From: JACCZR01 sp035296565
GTDB lineage: Bacteria > Actinomycetota > Thermoleophilia > Solirubrobacterales > Thermoleophilaceae
Assembly (NCBI GenBank): GCA_035296565.1
Contig: DATHAQ010000012.1
Location: 1-64,000 of the forward strand
Direction: 5' to 3'
Length of the DNA stretch: 64,000 nucleotides
Below the pieces are notes generated by a model. That model was not told where the DNA came from. It did not search any database and worked only from the letters and a program-made list of their open reading frames with translations. The translations under genes were made by a program, and so were the position numbers. Shown one piece after another: positions 16,629 to 24,637 of this stretch; position 1 is the stretch's first letter, and each line of letters begins with the position of its first letter.

Positions 16629-17543
16629 ATGAAGCTCGAAGGCATCCACCACATAACCGCGATCACCGGCGACGCCCCGCGCAACGTGGACTTCTACGCG
16701 CGCGTGATGGGCCTGAGGCTGGTCAAGAAGAGCGTCAACCAGGACGACCCGACCGTCTACCACCTCTTCTACGCCGACGAGGAGGGCGAGCCCGGCTCGG
16801 ACCTCACCTTCTTCGAGTACCCCGGCGTGCCCGAGGGCCAAGCCGGCGAGGGCATGGTCCACCGCGTGGTCTGGCGCGTCGCCTCCCCCGCCGCCCAGGA
16901 CTTCTGGGCCGAGCGGCTGGCCGACAACGACATCGAGAGCACGCGCGAGGACGACGCGCTGGTCTTCTTCGACCCCGAGGGCCTCGAGCACGAGCTCGTG
17001 GTGTTCGACGGGCCGGACCGGCCGCTGATCGCCGAGCATCCCGAGGTGCCTGCGGAGCACGCGCTGCAGGGCTTCCACGCCGTGCGCGCCTACAACTCGG
17101 AGCCCGAGGTCAACGACCGCCTGCTCGAAAGCCTCGGGTTCGAGCGCGTGGACGGCGGTTGGGAGTCACGCGGCGAGGAGCGCGGAGGCTTCTACTGGCC
17201 CGAGACCGCGCCGCTGACCCGGCCGCGTCAGGGTGCCGGCTCGGTGCACCACGTCGCCTGGTCGGCCGGCATGGACGAGCAGGAGGCATGGCGCGAGCGC
17301 GTGATCGATGCCGGCGGCCAGCCGACCCCGGTGATCGACCGCTTCTACTTCCTGTCGGTCTACTTCCGCACGCCAGGCGGCGTGCTGTTCGAGATCGCCA
17401 CGCGCGGGCCCGGCTTCGCGGTCGACGAGGACCCGGACAGGCTCGGCGAGCAGGTCGCGCTGCCGCCCTTCCTGGAGGATCGCCGGGCCCAGATCGAGCC
17501 CAGGCTCACGCCGCTGCCGAATCCGCGCGCCGTCCGCGACTAG
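16629..17543 (+). CDS. VOC-family ring-cleaving dioxygenase (MhqO/glyoxalase type)
   Basis: The 304-residue protein contains two tandem vicinal-oxygen-chelate modules. The first begins GIHHITAITGDAPRNVDFYA with the metal-binding His; the second contains SVHHVAWSA and later VLFEIATRGPGFAVDED with the ligand Glu. These motifs match the hydroquinone-type dioxygenase MhqO and its relatives, Fe(II) extradiol enzymes. Substrate is unknown, and a glyoxalase-like role is possible. It stands alone, with a hairpin upstream and a degraded gene convergent downstream. Confidence 0.82.
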   Translation: MKLEGIHHITAITGDAPRNVDFYARVMGLRLVKKSVNQDDPTVYHLFYADEEGEPGSDLTFFEYPGVPEGQAGEGMVHRVVWRVASPAAQDFWAERLADNDIESTREDDALVFFDPEGLEHELVVFDGPDRPLIAEHPEVPAEHALQGFHAVRAYNSEPEVNDRLLESLGFERVDGGWESRGEERGGFYWPETAPLTRPRQGAGSVHHVAWSAGMDEQEAWRERVIDAGGQPTPVIDRFYFLSVYFRTPGGVLFEIATRGPGFAVDEDPDRLGEQVALPPFLEDRRAQIEPRLTPLPNPRAVRD

Positions 17544-18284
17544 CGGTCCCACTGACCTGGCTCATCGCCCGGCCTTCGCTGAACTGACGACGCGCTAGTC
17601 GACGGCGGCGATGAGGATGAGGGCCGCGCTCGGAGGCCCGCAGCCACCGATCTTCGCCCAGTGACGCACCGAGCGTCCCTGCCGCCTCTCCGAGGGACCC
17701 CGTGCTGCGGACCGGCAGGCACAGTGGTCGCTGACCTGACCGTACGCAGGTCAGCTCGAACGCGCGCAGGTAGGGCGCGTCGGGGTCGCAGTCGTCGCGG
17801 GTGGCGTCGCCGATCACCAGAGAGGAGACGGACGTCACCGGATAGGCGAAGCGCATGGCGCGACGCAGCCAGTCGCCGGCCCAGCGCGCTGAGGAGCCCA
17901 GAACGAGCTGTCGTGCTCGCAGCGGGCAGCCATCTTCTCGAGGCTGGGGAGCAGCACCTCCTCGACCGAGCGCTCGAGCGAGCGCATGCCGAGCGCGGAC
18001 TCCATCGCCTCGTCGGCTGCGCCGGCGTCGAACGACGTGAGGGCGCCGATGAGGGCGTCGCTACCGCCGCGCAGCCCGTCGCGAGCGACGCTGATCGCCG
18101 AGGAGATCGACAGTCCCGAGGCCAGCGCGTGGCGCAGCGCGGCGATGTCGGACTCCACGTAGAGCCGGTGCCGGCCAGGGGAGCGCTTCGGGCGCGGATA
18201 TCCGAAGCGGCGCTCCCAGGAGCGCAGCGTGTTCGGCGAAACGTTCAGGAGTGTGGCCGCTTCGCTCGTTTTGAGCGTGCGCAT
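17506..18284 (-). pseudogene. Frameshifted MerR-type regulator with B12-binding-like domain
   Basis: The first frame (18284 down to 17835) gives a MerR HTH (LKTSEAATLLNVSPNTLRSW) and a helical segment of the B12-binding_2 type (SVEEVLLPSLEKMAARCEHD). It then loses sense after FWAP. Sense resumes in another frame at about 17890 with ARWAGDWLRRAMRFAYPVTS, followed by SLVIGDATRDDCDPDAPYLR, the start of a Rossmann-like domain. One missing base near 17885-17895 restores a continuous protein. The extreme C-terminus also looks degenerate, so it is more likely a real pseudogene than a single sequencing error, but both are possible. The end overlaps the dioxygenase gene. Confidence 0.7.
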
Positions 18285-18376
18285 TGTCCTCCGCTCCCGT
18301 TGTCGCCTTGCGTCTCTTGCAGCTAGGGCACGAGCGGGCAGTGCTCGGCCACCGACGCTCGGCCTGCGCTCGGGCG

Positions 18377-20176
18377 CTACAGAGACGCAGCGGCCTGTTC
18401 AGCCGCTTCGAGCTGGCGCTCGATGAGGTCCAGTCCCGAGCTCCAGAAGCCCGGGTCGCCCAGCTCCACCCCGACGATGCGCCCGAGCTCCTCGGGGGGC
18501 CTGGACCCGCCGGCGCGCAGCAGGTCGAGGTACTGCGGCACCAGCGCCTCGCCCTCCTCCTCGTAGCGGCGGTAGACCGACAGCGCCAAAAGGTGCCCGT
18601 AGGCGTAGGCGTACACGTAGCCGGGCGTGTCGATGAAGTGCGGGACGTAGGACCACCACTTCGCGTAGTCCTCGCCCAGCTCGACCGAGTCGCCCAGCAT
18701 GTCGGTCTGGGTCTGCAGCCAGAGCTCGTTCAGCCGCTCGATCGACAGCTCTCCTGCCGATCGGCGCTCGGTGTGCACGCCGTGTTCGAAGCGGTTCATC
18801 GCGATCTGGCGGAAGATCGCCGCCACCGCGCCGTCCAGCGACTCGGCGAGCAGGGAGAGACGGGCGTCTTGATCGTCGCCGGCACGCTCGAGCAGGCGCT
18901 CCAGCACGATCGTCTCGCCGAAGATCGACGCCGTCTCGGCCACTGTCAGCGGGCTGGTGAAGTGGAACAGCCCCTGCGGCCGGGCCATCACCGCGTGCAC
19001 CCCGTGCCCGAGCTCGTGGGCCATGGTGAGCACGTCGCCGGGACGCGAGGTGTAGTTGAGCAGCACGTAGGGGTGGGCGCTGGGCACGGCATAGGCGCAG
19101 AAGGCGCCGCCGCGCTTGCCCGGCTCAGGCGGGCCGTCGATGTAGCCGTCGGCGAAGAAGCCGGCTGCGGCCTCGCCCAGCTCCGCCGAGAACCCGCGGT
19201 AGCAGTCGAGCACCAGCTCGCGGGCCTCGCCGTAGGGGATGCGGTCGGCGGACTCGCGCAGCGGGGCCATGCGGTCGTAGTGGGCCAAGCGGTCCAGCCC
19301 GAGGATCTTCGCCTTCAGCCGGTACCAGCGCCGCGCCAGCTCGTAGCGCTCCTGCACCGCGTCGATCAGGGCCGCGACGGACTCGTCGCTGGCCTCGTTG
19401 GAGAGGTTGCGCGAGGCCAGCCAGTGCTCGTAGTGCCGCAGGCGGTCCTTCGTGGCCTTGTCGGCGGCCAGGGTGTTGGTAACGAAGGCGCGGGTGCGCA
19501 GCCCGGGCTCGAGCGCCCCGGTTACTCCCGCGGCCGCCTGGCGCCGGCGCTCGCGGTCGGAGTCCTGGAGATTGGCCAGGGCGGGCATCAGCGCCACCGG
19601 CTCGTCCTCCCAGGGCAGCTCCACCCGCAGGGCCGAGACCAACTCGGTGAACAGTCGGCGGAAGGCCGACGGGCCCGTGACGGCCGTCTCGGTGAGCATC
19701 TGCTCCTCGGGCTCGGTGAGCTGGTGCGGCCGGTAGCGGCGCAGGGTCCGCAGATGGTGGGCGCAGAAGGAGAGGGCGGGATCGTCGAGCAGCGGCTCGA
19801 CGTGCGCGTCGGGCAGCCCGTTCCACTCGAGGTCGAAGAACAGGAGCTCGGTCTGCAGTTGGGTGCTGCGCTCGCGGACCTGCTGCATGAGCGCCCCGCG
19901 CTCGGGGTCCTCGGTGTCCAGCGAGAAGCGCAGCGAGGCGTAGCTGCCGGCCCGGCCGGCCAGCTCGGAGATCGACTCCAGCCCGTGCATCGCCTCCGCG
20001 AGACCGTTCACGTCCAGCTCACCGAGCCGGCCGCGGTAGCGCCCTGCGAAGGCCTTCGCGCGCTCCGCCGCGTCGCTGAGCAGGCTCTCGGTGGTGCCGC
20101 CGGCGAGCAGCGGATCGAGGTCCCAGCGAGCGGACTCGAGCGCCTCGTCGCGTGGCGCCTCTGCGATCTCGGTCAC
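18377..20176 (-). CDS. pepF: Oligoendopeptidase F (M3 family)
   Basis: GTG 20176 gives 599 residues, the normal family length; an ATG at 20197 would overlap the divergent gene's start. The zinc site HELGHGVHAV lies at about residue 382, and the third ligand Glu is in SIFGETIVLE about 25 residues on. Other family blocks are present, such as GAFCAYAVPSAHPYVLLNYT and YVYAYAYGHLLALSVY. It is a cytosolic metallopeptidase that degrades short peptides. The divergent reductase starts 19 bases away. Confidence 0.9.
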   Translation of the reverse strand: MTEIAEAPRDEALESARWDLDPLLAGGTTESLLSDAAERAKAFAGRYRGRLGELDVNGLAEAMHGLESISELAGRAGSYASLRFSLDTEDPERGALMQQVRERSTQLQTELLFFDLEWNGLPDAHVEPLLDDPALSFCAHHLRTLRRYRPHQLTEPEEQMLTETAVTGPSAFRRLFTELVSALRVELPWEDEPVALMPALANLQDSDRERRRQAAAGVTGALEPGLRTRAFVTNTLAADKATKDRLRHYEHWLASRNLSNEASDESVAALIDAVQERYELARRWYRLKAKILGLDRLAHYDRMAPLRESADRIPYGEARELVLDCYRGFSAELGEAAAGFFADGYIDGPPEPGKRGGAFCAYAVPSAHPYVLLNYTSRPGDVLTMAHELGHGVHAVMARPQGLFHFTSPLTVAETASIFGETIVLERLLERAGDDQDARLSLLAESLDGAVAAIFRQIAMNRFEHGVHTERRSAGELSIERLNELWLQTQTDMLGDSVELGEDYAKWWSYVPHFIDTPGYVYAYAYGHLLALSVYRRYEEEGEALVPQYLDLLRAGGSRPPEELGRIVGVELGDPGFWSSGLDLIERQLEAAEQAAASL

Positions 20177-20195
20177 CTTTGCGACTCTAGGCGAC

Positions 20196-20804
20196 ATGAG
20201 ATTCGGGGTGTTGGGCACAGGAACGGTCGGTCGGACCTTGGCGGGCAAGCTCGCCGAGCTGGGCCACGAGGTGAGGATCGGCTCGCGCACGGCGGGCGAG
20301 GACGCCGTCGAGTTCGCCGAGGCGGCGGCCTTTGGGGAGGTCGTGGTGAACGCGACGGCGGGCGGCGCCTCGGTCGACGCCCTGCGAAGCGCAGGCACCG
20401 AGAACCTGGCGGGCAAGCTGCTGATCGACGTCGCCAACCCGCTCGACTCCTCGCAGGGGATGCCGCCTGTCCTCGCGTTTTGCAACGACGACAGCCTCGG
20501 CGAGCGCCTCCAGGCCGAGTTCCCCGACGCGCGCGTGGTCAAGACGCTCAACACCGTCAACGCGGAGGTGATGGTCGACCCGTCGCTCGCCGGCGGCGAC
20601 ACCGACATCTTCGTGTCCGGGAACGACGCCGACGCCAAGCGGCAGGTGACCGAGCTGCTGGGTGACTTCGGCTGGAGCCGCGTCCTAGACCTCGGCGACA
20701 TCACCTCCGCGCGCGGCCCCGAGATGTACCTGGCGCTCTGGCTGCGTCTCTGGCAGACCACCGGCACGGGTCACCTGAACGTCAAGGTGGTCACCGGAGG
20801 GTGA
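20196..20804 (+). CDS. F420/NADP-oxidoreductase-type reductase
   Basis: The 202-residue protein begins MRFGVLGTGTVGRTLAGKLA, an NADP-binding Rossmann motif of the F420-dependent NADP reductase family. Further family blocks are KLLIDVANPLDSSQ, VVKTLNTVNAEVM and FVSGNDADAKRQV. It may exchange hydride between F420 and NADP or act on another substrate. The stop overlaps the next start (GTGA at 20801), indicating co-translation with the SDR. Confidence 0.82.
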   Translation: MRFGVLGTGTVGRTLAGKLAELGHEVRIGSRTAGEDAVEFAEAAAFGEVVVNATAGGASVDALRSAGTENLAGKLLIDVANPLDSSQGMPPVLAFCNDDSLGERLQAEFPDARVVKTLNTVNAEVMVDPSLAGGDTDIFVSGNDADAKRQVTELLGDFGWSRVLDLGDITSARGPEMYLALWLRLWQTTGTGHLNVKVVTGG

Positions 20805-21490
20805 CCAGGGTCCTGGTGACCGGGTCCACCCGCGGCCTGGGCGAGGAGGTGGCGCGCCGCCTGGAGGATCGTGGCGACGAGGTCGTCCGTCACGGGCGCG
20901 CCGACGCCGACCTCTCGTCGTTGGACGAGGTGCGCCGCTACGCGGCTGAGGTCGGTGAGGTGGACCTGCTCGTCAACAACGCGGGGCTCGTCTCCCTGGA
21001 CAGGCAGCTGAGCGCCGACGGCTACGAGCTCTGCTTCGCCGTCAACTACCTCGCGGGCTTCCTGTTGTGGGACGAGTTGCGCCCTGCGCGGGTGGTCAAC
21101 GTCGCGTCGGCGGGCCAGCGGGCGATCGACTTCTACGACGTGATGCTCGAGCGCGGCTACGACCCCGGGCGCGCCTACTCGCAGAGCAAGCTCGCCCAGA
21201 TCCTGTTCACGTTCGAACTGGCCGAGCGCGCCCCGGGCGGCGTGACCTGCGACGCGCTACACCCCGCCACCTTCATGGACACCGACATGGTCCGCCGGAT
21301 CAGGGGGCCGGGCAGGGCGCAGAGCACGGTGGCCGAGGGCGCCGACGCGGTCATGCACGTCATCGACGCCCCCGGCACCGGCCGCTACTTCGACGGCCTG
21401 CGGGAGTCGGCGGCCGACCCGCAGGCCTACGATCCCGAGGCGCGAAGGAGGCTCTGGAGGTTGAGCGAGGAGCTGTGTGGAACCGCGTGA
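20801..21490 (+). CDS. Short-chain dehydrogenase/reductase
   Basis: The 229-residue protein has the SDR cofactor motif TGSTRGLG (residues 7-14), NNAGLVS, a catalytic Ser in VNVASAG, and YSQSKLA (Tyr-x-x-x-Lys). It is shorter than a classical SDR because the helix after the second strand is abbreviated. The substrate is unknown. It is coupled to the upstream reductase and overlaps the next gene by 14 bases, making a three-gene unit. Confidence 0.83.
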   Translation: MTRVLVTGSTRGLGEEVARRLEDRGDEVVRHGRADADLSSLDEVRRYAAEVGEVDLLVNNAGLVSLDRQLSADGYELCFAVNYLAGFLLWDELRPARVVNVASAGQRAIDFYDVMLERGYDPGRAYSQSKLAQILFTFELAERAPGGVTCDALHPATFMDTDMVRRIRGPGRAQSTVAEGADAVMHVIDAPGTGRYFDGLRESAADPQAYDPEARRRLWRLSEELCGTA

Positions 21491-22301
21491 GCTGACGCTG
21501 CGGGAGGTGCGCGCGAGCCCCTGGCTCCAGCAGCGCGAGCTCGCGGCGCGGCTGTCCGGGCCGACCGGCCTGGCCGAGTCGACCCTGATCCGCCTCTTCC
21601 GGCGCATGGAGGCCGAGGGCGAGCTGCGCTCGGGCCTCGACGGCCGGCGCAAGACCTATGCGCTGCCCGAGCCGACGCGGACGCCCACCCGGCCCCCGGC
21701 GCCCGCACCGCCCGCCGCCCAGCCCACGGAGGGCGGGCTGTGGAGCGGCCGGCTCGCTCCGCTGGGCGAGCCCGCGCCCGAGGAGCCCGAGCCCGACGAG
21801 CCCGAGTCCGGGCGGGGCGAGCCGGTGGCCACCAAGCCGGCCTGGCCCATGGGCGTGGTCGTGGCGGTGGTCCTCGGACTCTCGGTGCTGGCCGCCATCG
21901 TGCTCTCGCCCGAGAAGCACGACCCCCTCACCGGAGCCGACAACGACGAGGACTCAAAGCCCTTGAAGGCTTCGGCCCCTCCGCCTCCGCGCCCGAAGCC
22001 GAGGCGGGCGGCCAGCGCCGCCAAGAACGTCCGCGTCGCGGTGCTCAACGGGGTCTCGGAGGCCGGGGTCGCGGCGAAGGAGGCCAAGCGGCTGAAGGCC
22101 AAGGGCTTCAGGATCGGCGCGGTGGCCAAGGCGCCCCATCCCGCCGAGCGGTCCGCCGTCCTCTACGCGCGCGGGGAGCGGGCGGCCGCGCGGGCGCTCG
22201 CCGAGGAGGCGGGAATCGACTCGGTCGGCGCGGCCGACTCCGAGATCGCCGGAGCCTCCCGAGGGGCGAAGCTGGCGGTCGTGGTCGGCGCCGGCCGCTG
22301 A
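21477..22301 (+). CDS. Membrane protein with N-terminal winged-HTH and C-terminal LytR_C domain
   Basis: The 274-residue protein starts at GTG 21477 inside the SDR gene. Residues about 5-60 resemble a winged helix (LAESTLIRLFRRMEAEGELR), followed by a Pro-rich linker, one membrane segment at about residues 121-141, and an extracytoplasmic LytR_C domain (NVRVAVLNGVSEAGVAAKEAKRL at the DNA from 22025). LytR_C domains occur on LCP wall-glycopolymer ligases; here the ligase part is absent. The arrangement suggests a one-component sensor, but no signal or target can be named. Confidence 0.7.
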   Translation: MEPRELTLREVRASPWLQQRELAARLSGPTGLAESTLIRLFRRMEAEGELRSGLDGRRKTYALPEPTRTPTRPPAPAPPAAQPTEGGLWSGRLAPLGEPAPEEPEPDEPESGRGEPVATKPAWPMGVVVAVVLGLSVLAAIVLSPEKHDPLTGADNDEDSKPLKASAPPPPRPKPRRAASAAKNVRVAVLNGVSEAGVAAKEAKRLKAKGFRIGAVAKAPHPAERSAVLYARGERAAARALAEEAGIDSVGAADSEIAGASRGAKLAVVVGAGR

Positions 22302-23596
22302 TCGGCGATCACCCGAGTGTTGCGCCGGGGGACCACCGTCACATGGCGAAGCCGGGCCCGCTCGTCCGCCGGTGAGGCCGCGCGCAGCCGCACGCGGCGG
22401 AACACCTCACGCAGGACGATCCGCATCTCCATCTGCGCGAACGAGGCGCCCAGGCAGCGCCGCACCCCGCCGCCGAACGGCACCCACGTGTAACCGTCAC
22501 CGACTCCGTCCTCGAGGAAGCGCTCGGGACGGAACGCGTGCGGATCCGGCCAGCGGTCGGGGCGGACGTGGATCGCGCCGAGGGCGGCGAGCACCATCGT
22601 CCCGGCGGGCAGCCGGTAGCCCGCCACCTCGTGGTCGCGGGTGAGGGTGCGCCCGATGTCGGTGATCACCGGCCGCACGCGCAGCGTCTCGCGCACCACG
22701 GCGTCGAGGTAGGCGTCGTCGTCGAGGTCTCTCTCCAGGCGTTCCATCGCGGCCTGGTTGCGCACCAGACGCTCCACCGCCCACGACAGCGCGGTGGCGG
22801 TGGTCTCGTGGCCCGCGGTGAGCAGCGTCATCAGCTCGTCGCGCAGCTCGACGTCGCTCATGGGCGAGCCGTCCTCGTGGCGGGCGGAGAGCAGAAGGGA
22901 GAGCACGTCTTCCCGCTCCTCGGCGTCGGGCGCGGCACGGCGCTCGGCGATCTCCGCGTAGATCAGCGCATCGGCCGCGGCACGCGCGGCGAGGAAGCGG
23001 CGCATGGGCGAGAGCCGGCCCAGGTTGCGCCGCAGAAGAGGGAAGAACACGAGCAGGCTGCTGCTCTCGCCCAGCTGCGTGATGCGCTCGCGGAACAGGC
23101 GCAGCCGGCTCTCCTCGCGAACGCCGAAGACGGTGCGCAGGATCACCTCGAGCGTGACCGCCTGGAAGCGCGGGCGCAGCTCGATCTCCTCGCCGCGTGG
23201 CCAGGTGTCGACCTCCCGCGCGGTCAGCTCGGCCATCAGCTCTCCGTAGCGGCGCACGCGCTCGCCGTGGAAGGGCGGCAGCAGGAGCTTGCGCTGGGTC
23301 AGGTGGGCGTCCTCGTCGAGCGTGAGCACCGAGTGGCTGCCCAGCACCGGCTCGAGCACGGTGGCCGTCGCTTCGCCCGAGTGCCAGAGCTCCGGGTTGC
23401 CGGTCAGCAGCTCCTTCGCGAGCTCGGGCTCGGCGAGGTAGACCACGCGGCCGTAGACGGGAAAGCGCGAGGAGAAGACGTCGCCGAAGCGGCGGTGGCG
23501 GGCGTGTAGCCAGCCGTGGGGGTCGAGCATCACGTTGGCGGCCTGAACGAGGGCGGGCCGCCGCGGGCCGGGGGGGAACGTGTACCGGGCGCTCAC
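22163..23596 (-). CDS. Cytochrome P450
   Basis: The 477-residue protein carries all P450 signatures: I-helix LLTAGHETTATALSW (about residue 258), ExxR as ETLR (about 303), PERF, and the haem-binding FGGGVRRCLGASFA with the thiolate Cys near residue 380. It resembles bacterial P450s related to fatty-acid or terpene hydroxylases. The family normally ends soon after the VPRRNTRV segment, but this frame runs 40 or more residues further, entirely antisense to the convergent LytR_C gene (139-base overlap). Start GTG 23596 overlaps the epimerase stop (GTGA). Confidence 0.88.
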   Translation of the reverse strand: MSARYTFPPGPRRPALVQAANVMLDPHGWLHARHRRFGDVFSSRFPVYGRVVYLAEPELAKELLTGNPELWHSGEATATVLEPVLGSHSVLTLDEDAHLTQRKLLLPPFHGERVRRYGELMAELTAREVDTWPRGEEIELRPRFQAVTLEVILRTVFGVREESRLRLFRERITQLGESSSLLVFFPLLRRNLGRLSPMRRFLAARAAADALIYAEIAERRAAPDAEEREDVLSLLLSARHEDGSPMSDVELRDELMTLLTAGHETTATALSWAVERLVRNQAAMERLERDLDDDAYLDAVVRETLRVRPVITDIGRTLTRDHEVAGYRLPAGTMVLAALGAIHVRPDRWPDPHAFRPERFLEDGVGDGYTWVPFGGGVRRCLGASFAQMEMRIVLREVFRRVRLRAASPADERARLRHVTVVPRRNTRVIADQRPAPTTTASFAPREAPAISESAAPTESIPASSASARAAARSPRA

Positions 23597-24585
23597 GCCT
23601 CTCCGGCGCCGGCCACGGTGGCCCAGAGCGTCTCGTGGGCGTCATGGCGGGGCCGCCAACCCAGCTGCGCCTTGGCCCGATCGGTCTTCATCAGCGACGG
23701 CACGCGGACCGCGTGCACCCACTCGAGCGCGGAGGGCATGAGCGGCACCCGCGAGATCACCTCGGCCGCGCCGGCGACGGCGATGCCCGGCACGGGGATG
23801 CGTAGCCAGCCCAGCTCGCGGGCGACGTCGCCCATCGTGATCTGCCCGTCCGCGGCGAGGTTGTAGATCCCGGGCTCGCCCTTGCCCAGCACGGCCGCCG
23901 CGACGGCGTCGGCCACGTCATCGTGGTGCACGAGCTGGAAGGGCACGCCGGGGTCGGGCAGCGCGGGCTCGAGCCCCGGAACCACGCGCATGAGCGCGCG
24001 CACGGGCGGGATTCGCTCGCCGAGGGCGAAGTTGCGCGCCAGCTCGTCGATGAGCGTCGGGGCATCTTCGCCGGCGACGATGCACGGGCGGAAGACGTAA
24101 CCCTCGGTGTCCGAGCCCGCCAGCGCGCTCCGGAAGGCGGCCTCGAGGTCCGCCTTCTGGGCCGAGTAATAGAAGGAGTGGGTGCCCTCGGTCTCGAGGT
24201 CCTCCGTCAGGTCGTGGGGCCGGCCCGGCTCGAAGCCGTAGGCGGCCACCGAGGACGTGTAGACCAGGCGCTTCGCCCGGGCCTCCACCGTCGCCTCGAA
24301 GACGTTGCGCGAGCCGCGCAGGTTGACTTCGCGCGTCTCGGAGTGGGAGCCGAAGATGATGAACGCCAGGTGCACCACCACGTCGGCGCCGTCGACCAGC
24401 TCATCGACCGACTCGCGGTCCAGCACGTCGCCCTGCGTGTACTCGACCTTCTTCCAGCCACGCTCGGCCGGCTCGAAGCTGCGGCGAGCCATGCCGCGCA
24501 CGACGTCCACCTCCGGGCTGCGGTCGAGCGCGCCCATCAGGGCGCGGCCGATGTCTCCGGTGGGCCCGGTGACGGCGACGATCAT
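23593..24585 (-). CDS. NAD-dependent epimerase/dehydratase (extended SDR)
   Basis: The 330-residue protein has TGPTGDIG at residues 6-13, DVVVHLAF, VYTSSVAAYG and YYSAQK with the catalytic Tyr and Lys. It also has the family's substrate-domain block VPFQLVHHDDVADAVAAAV. It is translationally coupled to the P450, so both may modify the same lipid, sterol or terpenoid substrate; that link is an inference. Confidence 0.82.
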   Translation of the reverse strand: MIVAVTGPTGDIGRALMGALDRSPEVDVVRGMARRSFEPAERGWKKVEYTQGDVLDRESVDELVDGADVVVHLAFIIFGSHSETREVNLRGSRNVFEATVEARAKRLVYTSSVAAYGFEPGRPHDLTEDLETEGTHSFYYSAQKADLEAAFRSALAGSDTEGYVFRPCIVAGEDAPTLIDELARNFALGERIPPVRALMRVVPGLEPALPDPGVPFQLVHHDDVADAVAAAVLGKGEPGIYNLAADGQITMGDVARELGWLRIPVPGIAVAGAAEVISRVPLMPSALEWVHAVRVPSLMKTDRAKAQLGWRPRHDAHETLWATVAGAGEA

Positions 24586-24600
24586 CAGCGGAGGAGCGCA

Positions 24601-24631
24601 GGCCGAGCGTTGGTCGGCCGAGCAGCGCTCG
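24601..24631. repeat. Intergenic palindromic repeat, copy 1
   Basis: A 31-base GC-rich unit begins GGCCGAGCGTTGG and ends GCAGCGCTCG, with CGAGCG and CGCTCG as outer arms. Near-identical units lie at 49127-49157 and, inverted, at 59797-59830. All three are intergenic. Confidence 0.65.
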
Positions 24632-24637
24632 CACGTG

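Noticed and set aside
18284..20665. Long plus-strand open frame of about 790 codons
   Set aside because: It is fully antisense to oligoendopeptidase F, has shadow composition (Arg/Gln/His/Val-rich) and no recognisable domain.
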